From Solirubrobacteraceae bacterium (lineage in GTDB: Bacteria; Actinomycetota; Thermoleophilia; Solirubrobacterales; Solirubrobacteraceae), in contig JASLDD010000113.1 of NCBI GenBank assembly GCA_030151725.1, positions 12,593 through 76,592 of the forward strand: a DNA stretch of 64,000 bases, read 5' to 3'. Numbering within the stretch: position 1 is the stretch's first letter; each line of letters opens with the position of its first letter. The notes below the pieces were generated by a model. It had not been told where the DNA came from and searched no databases. It worked only from the letters and a program-made list of their open reading frames with translations. The position numbers and the translations under genes are program-made. Shown here piece by piece: positions 36,667 to 46,952 of this stretch.

Positions 36667-36951
36667 CTATTTTTTCTTCGGGCTTACCGCCTGCTTCAGC
36701 GAGGCGCCAGCCGAGAACTTCGGAGCCTTGGAAGCTTTGATTTTGACGCGCTCGCCCGTGCGAGGATTGACGCCCTGGCGGGCTGCTCTTTTGACGACCG
36801 AGAACTTGCCAAAGCCCGTAATGCTCACCTCGTCGCCTTTTTTCAGCGTCTTGGTCACCGTGTCCAGCAGCGACTCGATCGCCCTGGCCGAATCGGCCTT
36901 GCTCAGGCCGCTGTCCGACGCGACCGCCTCAACCAACTGAGACTTGTTCAT
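36667..36951 (-). CDS. hup: HU-family histone-like DNA-binding protein
   Basis: 94 residues. MNKSQLVEAVASDSGLSKAD starts the usual helical arm, ITGFGKFSVVKRAARQGVNP is the HU signature, and GERVKIKASKAPKFSAGASL is the DNA-bending strand. It lacks the long lysine/alanine-rich tail found in mycobacterial HU. It binds DNA as a dimer without strong sequence preference and shapes the nucleoid. GGAAG seven bases before ATG 36951 is a good ribosome site. It sits between a flavin oxidase and a P450 gene. Confidence 0.94.
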   Translation of the reverse strand: MNKSQLVEAVASDSGLSKADSARAIESLLDTVTKTLKKGDEVSITGFGKFSVVKRAARQGVNPRTGERVKIKASKAPKFSAGASLKQAVSPKKK

Positions 36952-36965
36952 GAAGCAACTTCCTT

Positions 36966-38381
36966 TCAGGTAGATGTCACCGGCGACCGCGCAGGGTACC
37001 GTGCCAGCTTCTTCCCTGGGTTGAGAAGGCCCTTTGGGTCAAACGCACGCTTGATCTCCTCGTGCAGTTGCACCGCCCTTTCGTTCCACTGCGAGGCCAG
37101 CCGCCCCCGCTTCAGCCACCCCACCCCATGCTCCCCCGCAACCGATCCACCCAGCCTCACCACCAGCTCAAACAGCTCCTCTCCAATCGCCTCCGCCGCC
37201 TCAAGCTCCCGCTCCTGCGCCGGGTCCACCAGCACCGTCGCATGCACATTGCCCTCCCCGCCGTGGCCAAACGCGCACGACCTCAACCCGTGCTCCCTCG
37301 CCATTTCCTCAAAGCACTCCATCGCCTCCCTCAGGCGCTCTCTCGGGAACACCACATCCTCGCTCACCTTCCCTCCCCGCACACCCGTCAGCACGCCATT
37401 CACGCCCTCCCGCCATCGCCACAGCTCTTGCCCCTCCGGCTCCTGCACCTCAAGCGCGATCTCCTGCACCGATTCCAGCACCGCCTCCCGCTGCGCCGCC
37501 ACGTCCCCCTCCGTGCCATCCACCTCCACCAGCACCCCAAACCCCGCCGCCTGCGGCACCTCTCCCGGATATGAGCCCGCGAGGAACTTCAGCGTCTCTC
37601 CGTCCATGAAATCCAGCACCGACGGACGCAGCCCCGCTCCCAGCGCCGCATCCATCGCCTCACACCCCTCCCTGCGCGTGGCGGCGAACACCATCATCGC
37701 CAGCGTCGCCTCCGGCACCGGCAGCAGCCGCAGCCTCACCGCCGTGATCACACCCAACGTCCCCTCCGAGCCAACCAGCAGGTTCTTCAAGTCATACCCC
37801 GCCACATCCTTGCCTGCCCAGCCCCCCACCTCCACCAGCTCTCCCGGCGCCAGCACCACCTCGAGCCCCGCCACCCACGCTCCCGTCACGCCGTACTTCA
37901 ACGCATGCGGACCCCCCGCATTCGTCGCCACATTGCCCCCTATCTGCGACTGCTCCGCCGCCCCCGGGTCCGGGCCGAAGAACAGCCCGTTCTCGCGCGC
38001 CAGCCGCTGCACATCGCGCGTGCACACCCCCGCCTCCACAAACATCCTCCACAGCGCCGGCTCCAGCTCCCGCACAGCCCGCAGCCGCTCCAGCGAGCAC
38101 ACCACCCCGCCCTCCATCGGCACCGCCCCGCCCGTCAGCCCCGTGCCGCCGCCCCGCGGCACTATCGCCACGTCCTGCTCGTAGCACCACCTCACTACCG
38201 CCGCCACCTCCGCCGCGCTGCCCGGAAGCACCACCGCATCCGCTCGGCCAATCACTCCCCTGCGACGCGTGCTGTCGACGTTGTAACGGGAGTCCTGCGG
38301 CGCCTGCAGCACGTGCTCTGCGCCCACAATCCTGCCCAGCGCCTTCTCCATGCCCGACCGTGAGTTCCCATTGCTCGTCAT
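36966..38381 (-). CDS. FAD-linked 2-hydroxyacid oxidase/dehydrogenase (GlcD/D-lactate dehydrogenase family)
   Basis: 471 residues from ATG 38381. The FAD-binding-4 domain has [20 protein letters not shown] for pyrophosphate binding and [20 protein letters not shown]. The C-terminal FAD-oxidase domain ends in [17 protein letters not shown], the usual GEHGxGxxK that places histidine and lysine at the active site. Family members oxidise glycolate, D-lactate or D-2-hydroxyglutarate. No signal peptide. It diverges from the mutase gene, leaving 41 bases between them. It is followed after 14 bases by the HU gene. The exact substrate is open. Confidence 0.86.
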   Translation of the reverse strand: MTSNGNSRSGMEKALGRIVGAEHVLQAPQDSRYNVDSTRRRGVIGRADAVVLPGSAAEVAAVVRWCYEQDVAIVPRGGGTGLTGGAVPMEGGVVCSLERLRAVRELEPALWRMFVEAGVCTRDVQRLARENGLFFGPDPGAAEQSQIGGNVATNAGGPHALKYGVTGAWVAGLEVVLAPGELVEVGGWAGKDVAGYDLKNLLVGSEGTLGVITAVRLRLLPVPEATLAMMVFAATRREGCEAMDAALGAGLRPSVLDFMDGETLKFLAGSYPGEVPQAAGFGVLVEVDGTEGDVAAQREAVLESVQEIALEVQEPEGQELWRWREGVNGVLTGVRGGKVSEDVVFPRERLREAMECFEEMAREHGLRSCAFGHGGEGNVHATVLVDPAQERELEAAEAIGEELFELVVRLGGSVAGEHGVGWLKRGRLASQWNERAVQLHEEIKRAFDPKGLLNPGKKLARYPARSPVTST

Positions 38382-38422
38382 CCCAGGCGAGGCTACCGCT
38401 ACCAGTACCATTGGGAGTCGCA

Positions 38423-40075
<1,653 letters not shown>

Positions 40076-40170
40076 AGCTGTTCGGCCCGCCTCTGATGCG
40101 GTTGGGAAGGATTCGTGGCGGGTGCTTGGGAGGGTTGGGGTGGTGGGTTGTGTTATTCAAAAAGCGAACG

Positions 40171-40192
40171 CTGTGTAACCATGGCTATACAG
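40171..40192. promoter_or_regulatory. Palindromic operator-like site A, upstream of the ASST pair
   Basis: The half-sites CTGTGTA and TATACAG flank ACCATGGC, a 22-base near-palindrome. GCGAACG precedes the left half, as at site C (49900-49937). A TTGTGT hexamer at 40148 lies 18 bases before TGTGTA, so the site could overlap a -10 region. It is 136 bases upstream of ATG 40329 and 22 bases upstream of the alternative GTG 40215. Same core as at 45539-45568 and 49900-49937. Confidence 0.75.
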
Positions 40193-40328
40193 CTCTTCAA
40201 AAGAGTGACTCCGCGTGAGCGCCGACGCGAGCGCGCACAAGGACAGCACCCCTTCCCCGCCCACATCGCTACTTCGCAACTTCTTAGGCCCTCGTCGTGT
40301 CCAAAGCCTAGGATCCCTGCTTCGCCCA

Positions 40329-42143
40329 ATGACCTCAGCAGCGCCTCATGGAGGCTTCTTGAAACACCTCATGCGCGCCGCCGGCCCGGTCACGCTCCTA
40401 CCCGTGCTCGCCCTAGCCCTTGCCCCATCCGCTCACGCAGCAGCAATCGCCACAGTCCGCATATCTCCCCTCGCCGGAACGCCCTCCGCACTACCCGGCA
40501 CCCAGATCAGCTTCCTGGGCGCTTCCGCCTCCTCCCTCAGCTCCATCTCAGTCGTCGGCTCCCGCAGCGGACGTCACAGCGGGCACCTGCGCGCCTACAC
40601 CTCAGCCACCGGCTGCAGCTTCCTGTCCAACAAGCCCTTCCTCGCAAATGAGCACATCACCGTGAGCGCACGCTGGCGCAACGGCAGCAAGACCATCGCC
40701 CTATCAACCCACTTCAAGATCGCCCGGCCTGTCGCCGTGGCGCTCAGCCAGTTTCCCACCACTCCAGGCACCCCCGAACAGGTACAGGACTTCCACTCCC
40801 AGCCCACCCTCCATCCGCCGACAGTGCTCGTCGACCAAGCCGCCGGCAACGCAACCGCACCTGCCGCCGGCTACATCTTCGCCACGCCCTTCCTCGGCCC
40901 CGGCCAGTACGGGCCCATGATCTTCGACAGCGCCGGCAACCTCGTCTGGTTTCGCGCTCTCCCCGCAGGCCAGAGTGCGGCTGACCTGCGCACCCAGGCC
41001 TTCGAAGGCAAGAACGACATCACCTGGTGGCAAGGCCGCACCGGCACCCTCGACTACGGCCTCGGCGAGGACGTCATCGCTGACGCCAACTACAAGACCG
41101 TCGCCGTCGTGCGCGCCGGCAACGGCCTGCAAGCCGACGAGCACGAGTTCGATCTCACCCCCCAGGGCGCCGCCTACGTCCTCGCCTACAGCCCCGTCAA
41201 GGCCAACCTCTCAGCAATCGGCGGCCCCGCCCACGGAGTCGCCGTCGAGGGCGTCATCCAGGAGATCGACATCCACACCGGGCTTGTCATGTGGGAGTGG
41301 CACAGTCTTGCCCACGTCGGTGTCGTCCAGTCGTACTCCAAGCCGTCCGCCGCGTCCACCGCCCCCTTCGACTACTTCCACATCAACTCCCTCGCCACCG
41401 ACAACCATGGCAACCTCCTGATCTCCGCCCGCAACACCTCCACGATCTACAACATCGACGGTCAGACTGGCGCCGTGACGTGGCGGCTTGGAGGCAAGAG
41501 CAGCACATTCAAGCTTGGCGCCGGCGTGCCCTTCGCCTACCAGCACAACGCCGCCTGGCTGCCCGACGGCGACATCAGTCTCTTCGACGACGAGGGCCTG
41601 CCCACAGTCAAGCCGCCCTCGCGCGGCGAGGTGATCGCGCTGGACCCAAAGGCAAAGACCGCCACCCTCGTCACCCAGCTGATCCATACCTCCGGCCCAC
41701 TTGCAACAGGCAGCCAGGGCGACCTGCAGGCGCTTCCCGACGGCGGTTGGATGGTCGGCTGGGGAAGCCTGCCCAACCTCACCGAATTCAACGCCCAGGG
41801 GCAGATCGTCTACGACGCCCAGTTGCCTCCCGGCGAGACCAGCTATCGCGTCTATCGCGAGCCATGGGCCGCACAGCCCGCCGAACCGCCCGCCCTCAGC
41901 GCTACCACCATCGCCGGCACCACCTCCGCTTACGCCAGCTGGAACGGCGCCACCACAGTCACCTCCTGGCAGCTACTAAGCGGCTCCACCGCCACCACAC
42001 TCACACCCCTCGCCACCGTGGCGCGAAGCGGCTTTGAGACCGCCATCACCACCCCCGCGGCGCCCTTCGTCGAGGTTCGCGCCCTCAGCGCCTCAGGCAG
42101 GGTCGTAGGTACCTCCAAGGTCATAACCCCAACTATCGGATGA
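40329..42143 (+). CDS. Exported arylsulfotransferase-family protein (ASST-like) 2
   Basis: 604 residues from ATG 40329; GTG 40215 would add 38 residues ahead of the signal peptide, and ATG 40371 would shorten it. The signal region is PVTLLPVLALALAPSAHAAA. A beta domain (PGTQISFLGASASSLS) is followed by the ASST body: PMIFDSAGNLVWFRALPAG, FDYFHINSLATDNHGNLLIS, GAVTWRLGGKSSTFKLG and AYQHNAAWLPDGDISLFDD, where His of AYQH is the candidate active-site residue. A C-terminal Ig-like domain closes it. It overlaps the third paralogue by ATGA and lies behind palindrome site A. Function as a sulfotransferase is family-based only. Confidence 0.8.
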   Translation: MTSAAPHGGFLKHLMRAAGPVTLLPVLALALAPSAHAAAIATVRISPLAGTPSALPGTQISFLGASASSLSSISVVGSRSGRHSGHLRAYTSATGCSFLSNKPFLANEHITVSARWRNGSKTIALSTHFKIARPVAVALSQFPTTPGTPEQVQDFHSQPTLHPPTVLVDQAAGNATAPAAGYIFATPFLGPGQYGPMIFDSAGNLVWFRALPAGQSAADLRTQAFEGKNDITWWQGRTGTLDYGLGEDVIADANYKTVAVVRAGNGLQADEHEFDLTPQGAAYVLAYSPVKANLSAIGGPAHGVAVEGVIQEIDIHTGLVMWEWHSLAHVGVVQSYSKPSAASTAPFDYFHINSLATDNHGNLLISARNTSTIYNIDGQTGAVTWRLGGKSSTFKLGAGVPFAYQHNAAWLPDGDISLFDDEGLPTVKPPSRGEVIALDPKAKTATLVTQLIHTSGPLATGSQGDLQALPDGGWMVGWGSLPNLTEFNAQGQIVYDAQLPPGETSYRVYREPWAAQPAEPPALSATTIAGTTSAYASWNGATTVTSWQLLSGSTATTLTPLATVARSGFETAITTPAAPFVEVRALSASGRVVGTSKVITPTIG

Positions 42144-43999
42144 CCTTGCATAGATCTCTGCTCGTAGGAGGCGTAGTCGTTGCGCTCTCCTGCGTCGTTA
42201 CACTCGCCCTCGCCTCCCGGCGCATCGTCTCCGAGGAGACCGCCTTCCAGGCTCCTACCGCCGGGCGCTGTGAAGCCGAACAGATCAATCGCTCGGCCCT
42301 GCTGCCAGGAACAGGCGTCGCCGTCACGCCCCTGCCCGGCTCTTACGACGCCCCTCCCGGCACCCAGATCAGCCTGCTCGGAGCGCCTCCCAGCGCATTC
42401 AGCTCAATCCGTGTAACCGCCTCCCAAAGCGGGTCGCACCCCGGGCACCTGATCGGCTACTCACAGGGCGATGGCGCCAGCTTTGTTCCCACCCATCCGT
42501 TCCGCGCGGGCGAGGTCGTCGATGTGAGTGGACGCATCGACATCGGCTCGCACACCCATTCCTTTGCCTACCACTTCGTCGTCGCCACCGAGGACACCCG
42601 CCTCTTCACCCCCGCCCCCGCCAAAGTCGCACGCGACGAGAACGAGATGCAGCACTTTTACTCGCGCCCCGAACTCGAGCCGCCGTCGCTCGCCGTCACC
42701 ACCACCTCCACCGAAACCGCAGGGGGCTATATCTTCGCCGCCCCCTACTCCGGACCCGGCCCCGCCGGGCCCATGATCTTCGAAGAAAACGGCAACCTCA
42801 TCTGGTTCGACGCGCTGCCCAGCGGCTACGCCTCATCCAACCTCCAAGTCCAGCAGGACGGGAGCACCCCCGTGCTGACCTGGTGGCAGGGTCACATCAC
42901 TGCTCAGGGCTTCGGTCAGGGCGAAGAGATGATCTACAACAGCTCCTACCAGCAGGTCGGGCGCGTTCAGGCCGGCAACGGCATGAAAGCCGACCTCCAC
43001 GACTTCCACATCATGCCCCAGGGCACCGCCCTGCTCACCATCTTCAACCCCATCGACTGCAACCTCTCGGCCGTCGGCGGCCCCTCCGGAGGCGCAGCTA
43101 CCGACACCATCCTCCAGGAAATCGACCTTCACACCGGGCTCGTCCGGCGCGAGTGGCACAGCCTCGACCACATCCGCCTCATCGACTCCTACAGCACCGC
43201 CACTCACGCAAGCGTCGCATGGCCCTTCGACTACTTCCATCTCAACACCATCGACCAGCTCGCCAGCGGCAAGACCCTGATCTCCGCCCGCAACACCTGG
43301 GCGCTCTACGAACTCAACACCCAGACCGGACAGGTGCTCACGCGGATCGGCGGGCGGCACTCCGACGTCAAGCTCGGCCCCGGCGCCGCCACCGCTTTCC
43401 AGCACGACGCCACCGTGCTGGCCAACGGAGCCATCAGTGTCTTTGACAATGGTGCCGTGCCCAAGGTTCACCCGCAGTCCCGTGGTCTCGTCCTGGCCGT
43501 CAACCCCACCAGCAAGACCGACACCGTGCTCGCCCAATACGAGCACCCAACACCCCTGTCATCCGGCAGCCAGGGCAACATCCAGGCTCTCTCCAACGGG
43601 GATATGTTCATCGGCTGGGGCGCCGAGCCCTACTTCACCGAGTTCAACTCCAGCGGCAAGGTCATCACCGACATCCACATGCACGGCTCCTACCAGTCCT
43701 ACCGTGCCTACCGCTTCCCCTGGACCGGCGCACCCAGCGAACCCCCTGCAATCCTCGCCTCCGCCGCCAGCGTGAGCAGCGCTCCCACCGTCTACGCAAG
43801 CTGGAACGGAGACACGCGCACTGCCAGCTGGAGACTGCTTGCCGGGATCTCTCCACAGCAGCTCAGCCCTGTCGCCACCGCTGCCAAGGCCGGCTTTGAG
43901 ACCGCCATGCACGCCCCAGGGCCAGCTCCCTACGTGGAGGTGCAAGCGCTGGACTCCAGCGGAGCCGTAATTGGCACATCCCGCGCCGTCAAGGGATGA
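42140..43999 (+). CDS. Exported arylsulfotransferase-family protein (ASST-like) 3
   Basis: 619 residues. ATG 42140 lies within the end of the preceding paralogue (ATGA), so the two are translated together. The N-terminal hydrophobic segment SLLVGGVVVALSCVVTLALA is a signal peptide or anchor. The same blocks follow: PPGTQISLLGAPPSAFSSI, PMIFEENGNLIWFDALPSG, FDYFHLNTIDQLASGKTLIS, GQVLTRIGGRHSDVKLG and AFQHDATVLANGAISVFDN. A C-terminal beta domain ends it. It shares architecture with the paralogues at 31583 and 40329. It is the last gene before the tandem-TetR gene. Substrate unknown. Confidence 0.8.
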   Translation: MTLHRSLLVGGVVVALSCVVTLALASRRIVSEETAFQAPTAGRCEAEQINRSALLPGTGVAVTPLPGSYDAPPGTQISLLGAPPSAFSSIRVTASQSGSHPGHLIGYSQGDGASFVPTHPFRAGEVVDVSGRIDIGSHTHSFAYHFVVATEDTRLFTPAPAKVARDENEMQHFYSRPELEPPSLAVTTTSTETAGGYIFAAPYSGPGPAGPMIFEENGNLIWFDALPSGYASSNLQVQQDGSTPVLTWWQGHITAQGFGQGEEMIYNSSYQQVGRVQAGNGMKADLHDFHIMPQGTALLTIFNPIDCNLSAVGGPSGGAATDTILQEIDLHTGLVRREWHSLDHIRLIDSYSTATHASVAWPFDYFHLNTIDQLASGKTLISARNTWALYELNTQTGQVLTRIGGRHSDVKLGPGAATAFQHDATVLANGAISVFDNGAVPKVHPQSRGLVLAVNPTSKTDTVLAQYEHPTPLSSGSQGNIQALSNGDMFIGWGAEPYFTEFNSSGKVITDIHMHGSYQSYRAYRFPWTGAPSEPPAILASAASVSSAPTVYASWNGDTRTASWRLLAGISPQQLSPVATAAKAGFETAMHAPGPAPYVEVQALDSSGAVIGTSRAVKG

Positions 44000-44016
44000 C
44001 ACCCACGGATTGGGTG
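44000..44016 (+). terminator. Small hairpin after the ASST pair
   Basis: CACCCA and TGGGTG pair around CGGAT directly after the stop at 43999. The stem is six base pairs with no T-tract, so it is a weak candidate terminator. The next gene begins within 60 bases, and part of the transcript could continue into it. Confidence 0.3.
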
Positions 44017-44073
44017 GGCAGCACCGTTTGATAGGCTCGACTTTGGTTAATGTCAAGGGGGAGCTCTGAAGGC

Positions 44074-45492
44074 ATGGCGTACAGCGATGTCACACACCGG
44101 CCGCCCGACGACCAAGCAAGCGCCCCGTCTGAGGAGCCTGCCGAGCAACGCTCGGCCGAGCGCTACCGTCCGCTTCCCACCGGCACCCACGGTCTCGACC
44201 CCGAGCTCGTCAAACACGACCAGCGCGAACGGCTGCGCGCCGCAATCGTCGAGCTGATCGCCGAAAAAGGCTATCCGTCGGTCCGCATCGTCGATCTCGC
44301 CAAGCTCGCCCACGTCTCTCAGCCCACCTTCTACACCCTCTTCGCCGACAAGGAAGAGCTGTTCCTGAGCGCCTACGACCAGATCGCCCAGCGAACCGGG
44401 CAGACCATCCTGCAGGCCTACAACGAGCCGGGCTCACAGGACGAGCGCCTGCGCGTGGCCATGCAGGCGTTTGCCGAGCTGGCTGTCGCAGAGCCTTCCG
44501 CCATGTCGCTGTTCATGCTCGGCGCATTCGGCGCCGGGGCGACCGCACTCGAACGTCGCCGGCGGACCCTCGACGCACTCGAGGGCAGCATCCTTGCCAG
44601 CCGCGATCGTGCCGCAGCCATGGGCCACACCGACCTCACCGTCAAAGGCATCCTCGGCGGTATTCGCGAGGTGACCGCTGCGCGCCTGCGCGAAGGCCGC
44701 CAGAGCGAACTGCCCACCCTCGCCGGGGGTCTGGCCATATGGGCCGCCTCCTACCCTCGCAAGCTTCCCGACGGCCTCGGCGCCCCTCCCAGCGCCCGCA
44801 GCAACGGCAACGCCGCCGCCCAAGCCTCCGAGCGAGCTCGCCGTGCCGAGGGTCGGCTGCCGAGCGGTCGCAGCGACCTGCCTCGCCAGTTCATCGTCAA
44901 AAGTCAACGTGAGCGCATCGTCGACGCCACCGCCGCCATCATCGCCGAGAAGGGCCTCAGCGGCCTCACCATCCCCGAAATCGCCAAACGCGCCAACGTC
45001 TCCAATCAAACTTTCTACAGCATCTACAAATCCAAGCGCGACGCCTTCCTCGGCGCCCAAAAGATCGGCATGCACCAGGCGCTTCAAGTCGCGGTCCAGG
45101 CCTATGACGTCCAACACGGTGACTGGCCCAGGGCCGTCACCGCCGGCGTGCGCGCGCTGCTCGACTACCTCGCCTCAGAGCCAACCCACGCACACCTCAA
45201 CCTCGTCGATACATTCGCCGTGAGCCCCGAAGCCATCGAGATCCGCAACGCCGCCATGCAGGGCTTTGCCGTCTATCTCCAGCCCGGCTACGAGCTCGCC
45301 GCCGAGAAACACATACAGGTCCCCGCCGTCGCTGCCGAGGCCATCACCGGTGGCATCTGGCAGGTCCTTCACAGCTACGTCGAGAGCGGCTGCACCGCCC
45401 AGCTCCCCCTCGCCGCGCCCCAGCTCAGCTACATGGCACTCACACCCTTCCTCGGTCCCCTTGCCGCCGCCGAGGTGGCGCGAACCGCCTGA
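44074..45492 (+). CDS. Tandem TetR-family transcriptional regulator (two DNA-binding domains)
   Basis: 472 residues from ATG 44074, preceded by GGGGGAG; ATG 44050 would add eight. Two TetR N-terminal domains are present: residues about 48-95 (AIVELIAEKGYPSVRIVDLA, then HVSQPTFYTLFADKEELFL), followed by a ligand-binding-like helical region, and a second at about 285-330 (ATAAIIAEKGLSGLTIPEIA, then NVSNQTFYSIYKSKRDAFL) with its own helical region to the end. Canonical TetR proteins are about 200 residues with one such domain, so this looks like a fused duplication. One chain could bind a full palindrome alone or bridge two sites. Three identical-type palindromes in this window are natural candidate targets. 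Confidence 0.88.
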   Translation: MAYSDVTHRPPDDQASAPSEEPAEQRSAERYRPLPTGTHGLDPELVKHDQRERLRAAIVELIAEKGYPSVRIVDLAKLAHVSQPTFYTLFADKEELFLSAYDQIAQRTGQTILQAYNEPGSQDERLRVAMQAFAELAVAEPSAMSLFMLGAFGAGATALERRRRTLDALEGSILASRDRAAAMGHTDLTVKGILGGIREVTAARLREGRQSELPTLAGGLAIWAASYPRKLPDGLGAPPSARSNGNAAAQASERARRAEGRLPSGRSDLPRQFIVKSQRERIVDATAAIIAEKGLSGLTIPEIAKRANVSNQTFYSIYKSKRDAFLGAQKIGMHQALQVAVQAYDVQHGDWPRAVTAGVRALLDYLASEPTHAHLNLVDTFAVSPEAIEIRNAAMQGFAVYLQPGYELAAEKHIQVPAVAAEAITGGIWQVLHSYVESGCTAQLPLAAPQLSYMALTPFLGPLAAAEVARTA

Positions 45493-45538
45493 GCAGGCAT
45501 CAGCCCGCCGCGACGGTAGGAGTACATGTCTCTTTGCA

Positions 45539-45568
45539 AAGGCTGTATAGCCATGGCTATACAGCCTT
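45539..45568. promoter_or_regulatory. Palindromic operator-like site B, after the tandem-TetR gene
   Basis: A perfect 30-base palindrome centred on CCATGG: AAGGCTGTATAGCCA followed by its exact complement. It lies 47 bases after the regulator stop codon and just beyond the terminator of the opposing desaturase operon, so no gene starts next to it. TTGCAA lies 18 bases before TATACA, so a promoter is conceivable. It may serve looping, roadblock or antisense control. Confidence 0.72.
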
Positions 45569-45575
45569 GCGAGAA

Positions 45576-45614
45576 AGAAAAAGGCGACACCGCCGCTGCG
45601 TGGGGGCGGAGCCT
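45576..45614 (-). terminator. Intrinsic terminator of the desaturase operon
   Basis: On the minus strand AGGC-T-CCGCC pairs with GGCGG-TGTC-GCCT and is followed by TTTTTCTTTC. This is a classical stem plus T-rich tail, rare in this GC-rich window. It starts 9 bases after the stop of the winged-helix gene at 45623, and ends the leftward run that begins with the desaturase. Confidence 0.65.
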
Positions 45615-45622
45615 AGAATCCG

Positions 45623-46132
45623 CTAGTGCGCGGCGCTGCTCGCCAGCGCGTACGCGGCCTTACCTTCACGCTTTGCGCGAGTCACAGCCCCCGAGCTGAG
45701 CATCCGGCGAAGGTTCTCACGGATGTTCTGCCCGCTCATCGCCGTCACAACCGTAAGCTCGCCAACCGTATGCGAGCCATGCTCAAGCGCCGCCAGGATC
45801 GCCTGCTGGGCTGCGCCCCGCACAGCCCTCGTGCGAGTTGCCGCGCCACTGCTGCCATTTTCAGGTCGCGTCGAGCTGGCCCGCCCGATCGCCCCCGCCG
45901 CTGAGCCACGTGGGCCGGCCGCGGAGCGGCCCCTGCCGGCCGTCACCGTCCGTTTGACTTTTACGCTCTTGGCCTCTGGCGCGGGAGCCGCGACAGCCCT
46001 CGCCTTCCCGTCCGCCAATCCCAACGCATCTGCCGCCTCCAGCAGACGCTCATACTCAGCCAGTAACGGGCGTAGCTCCTGCAGCCGCGCGTCTATCTCC
46101 GCGCTTATGCTCTTAAGCAGATCAGCGGCCAT
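45623..46132 (-). CDS. Small winged-helix protein with helical N-terminus
   Basis: 169 residues from ATG 46132 (an ATG at 46153 is also open). Residues 5-37 are amphipathic and coiled-coil-like (ISAEIDARLQELRPLLAEYE). Residues 45-104 are Ala/Gly/Arg-rich and probably disordered. Residues about 104-166 form a winged helix: AAQQAILAALEHGSHTVGEL, then VTAMSGQNIRENLRRMLSSG as recognition helix, then a basic wing VTRAKREGKAAYALA. It probably binds DNA and acts as a small regulator. It is the last gene of the desaturase operon; the operon terminator follows immediately. No named family was recognised. Confidence 0.72.
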   Translation of the reverse strand: MAADLLKSISAEIDARLQELRPLLAEYERLLEAADALGLADGKARAVAAPAPEAKSVKVKRTVTAGRGRSAAGPRGSAAGAIGRASSTRPENGSSGAATRTRAVRGAAQQAILAALEHGSHTVGELTVVTAMSGQNIRENLRRMLSSGAVTRAKREGKAAYALASSAAH

Positions 46133-46160
46133 CAGGCTCGCCCTGTCTCGCACACTGCGA

Positions 46161-46892
46161 TCAACCGAGAGCCGCGCCGTGCAGGCCGCTCGTGGGGCGC
46201 TCGCGCACGTCCCACCACTCGTTCACAGAGTCCAACGCCCCGCCGATGATGCCCTCTCGGAACGACACCGTGTCGTTCAAGCGCGGCAGCGGCTCCGCCG
46301 GCACTGCCACCTCCAGGAACTCGCACAGCGGATCCCAGCCTTCGCTCGGATTCCACACCAGCAGTCGCTCCGCCGGAACCGTCGCCTTGACGGCATCGTT
46401 CCATCGGTCCATTGCCGCAATCAGGCCCTCCAGCGTGGAGGTGTCGCCCGCAAGCGCGCCCACCCCCTCCTCCCAGTTCATGTGCGTCATCAGCTTCACG
46501 TAGCGCTGCCACAGCGGGTCCACCACCGTGCGCGCCTCCGAGAGGTGATGGATGACCGAGTGCCCGTGGAACATGCCCCACACCGTTTCCCGCATGCTCT
46601 GGGCCCATTCCTCGCCGCCGCGCACGCTCAGCAGCACCTTGGCGTCCGGGTAGTAATCCATCAGCTGGTCGTAGTAGCGCGCCGAGGGCCAATCCACCGT
46701 CGAGCTCGCGCCGCCCAAAATCGTCTCCCAGTCAGGCGATCCTTCCGTCACCGCTTCCCACAGAGGCAAGCCCTTGTCAAGGTCCGCCAGCAGGTCGCGC
46801 ATGTGGTAGCAGGGGCCGAAGCCGAGCTGTTCCAGCGCAAACATCTGCGTCGTGGTTGCCGTCCGGGGAAGGCCTGCGCCGATTACTTTCAT
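46161..46892 (-). CDS. PAPS-dependent sulfotransferase-family protein
   Basis: 243 residues from ATG 46892. It begins KVIGAGLPRTATTTQMFAL, the 5'-phosphosulfate-binding loop, at the extreme N-terminus. The second PAPS element is VLLSVRGGEEWAQSM (3'-phosphate binding). NPSEGWDPLCEFLEVAVP near the end is the usual conserved segment of this family. It is cytoplasmic, with no signal peptide. Members transfer sulfate from PAPS to small molecules, lipids or glycans. It follows the response-regulator gene by 60 bases and is 28 bases from the winged-helix gene. No PAPS synthesis genes are nearby. Confidence 0.82.
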   Translation of the reverse strand: MKVIGAGLPRTATTTQMFALEQLGFGPCYHMRDLLADLDKGLPLWEAVTEGSPDWETILGGASSTVDWPSARYYDQLMDYYPDAKVLLSVRGGEEWAQSMRETVWGMFHGHSVIHHLSEARTVVDPLWQRYVKLMTHMNWEEGVGALAGDTSTLEGLIAAMDRWNDAVKATVPAERLLVWNPSEGWDPLCEFLEVAVPAEPLPRLNDTVSFREGIIGGALDSVNEWWDVRERPTSGLHGAALG

Positions 46893-46952
46893 GAACGAAT
46901 ACACATTTCTGTTTCCGGATTTCTATCAGTTCTTTCCCCTGCGAAGCCGCAG

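Noticed and set aside
36604..38184. Open frame of 526 codons, Ser/Pro/Thr-rich
   Set aside because: Runs opposite P450, HU and flavin-oxidase genes, all with clear motifs; an artefact of GC-rich codon third positions.
40141..40200. Short frame starting at the CCATGG ATG of site A
   Set aside because: The ATG is part of the palindrome; the frame is Arg-rich and lies over the leader of the ASST gene.
45539..45568. Site B read as a transcription terminator of the tandem-TetR gene
   Set aside because: A perfect palindrome with no proper loop and no T-tract, and the same core occurs upstream of genes; an operator fits better.
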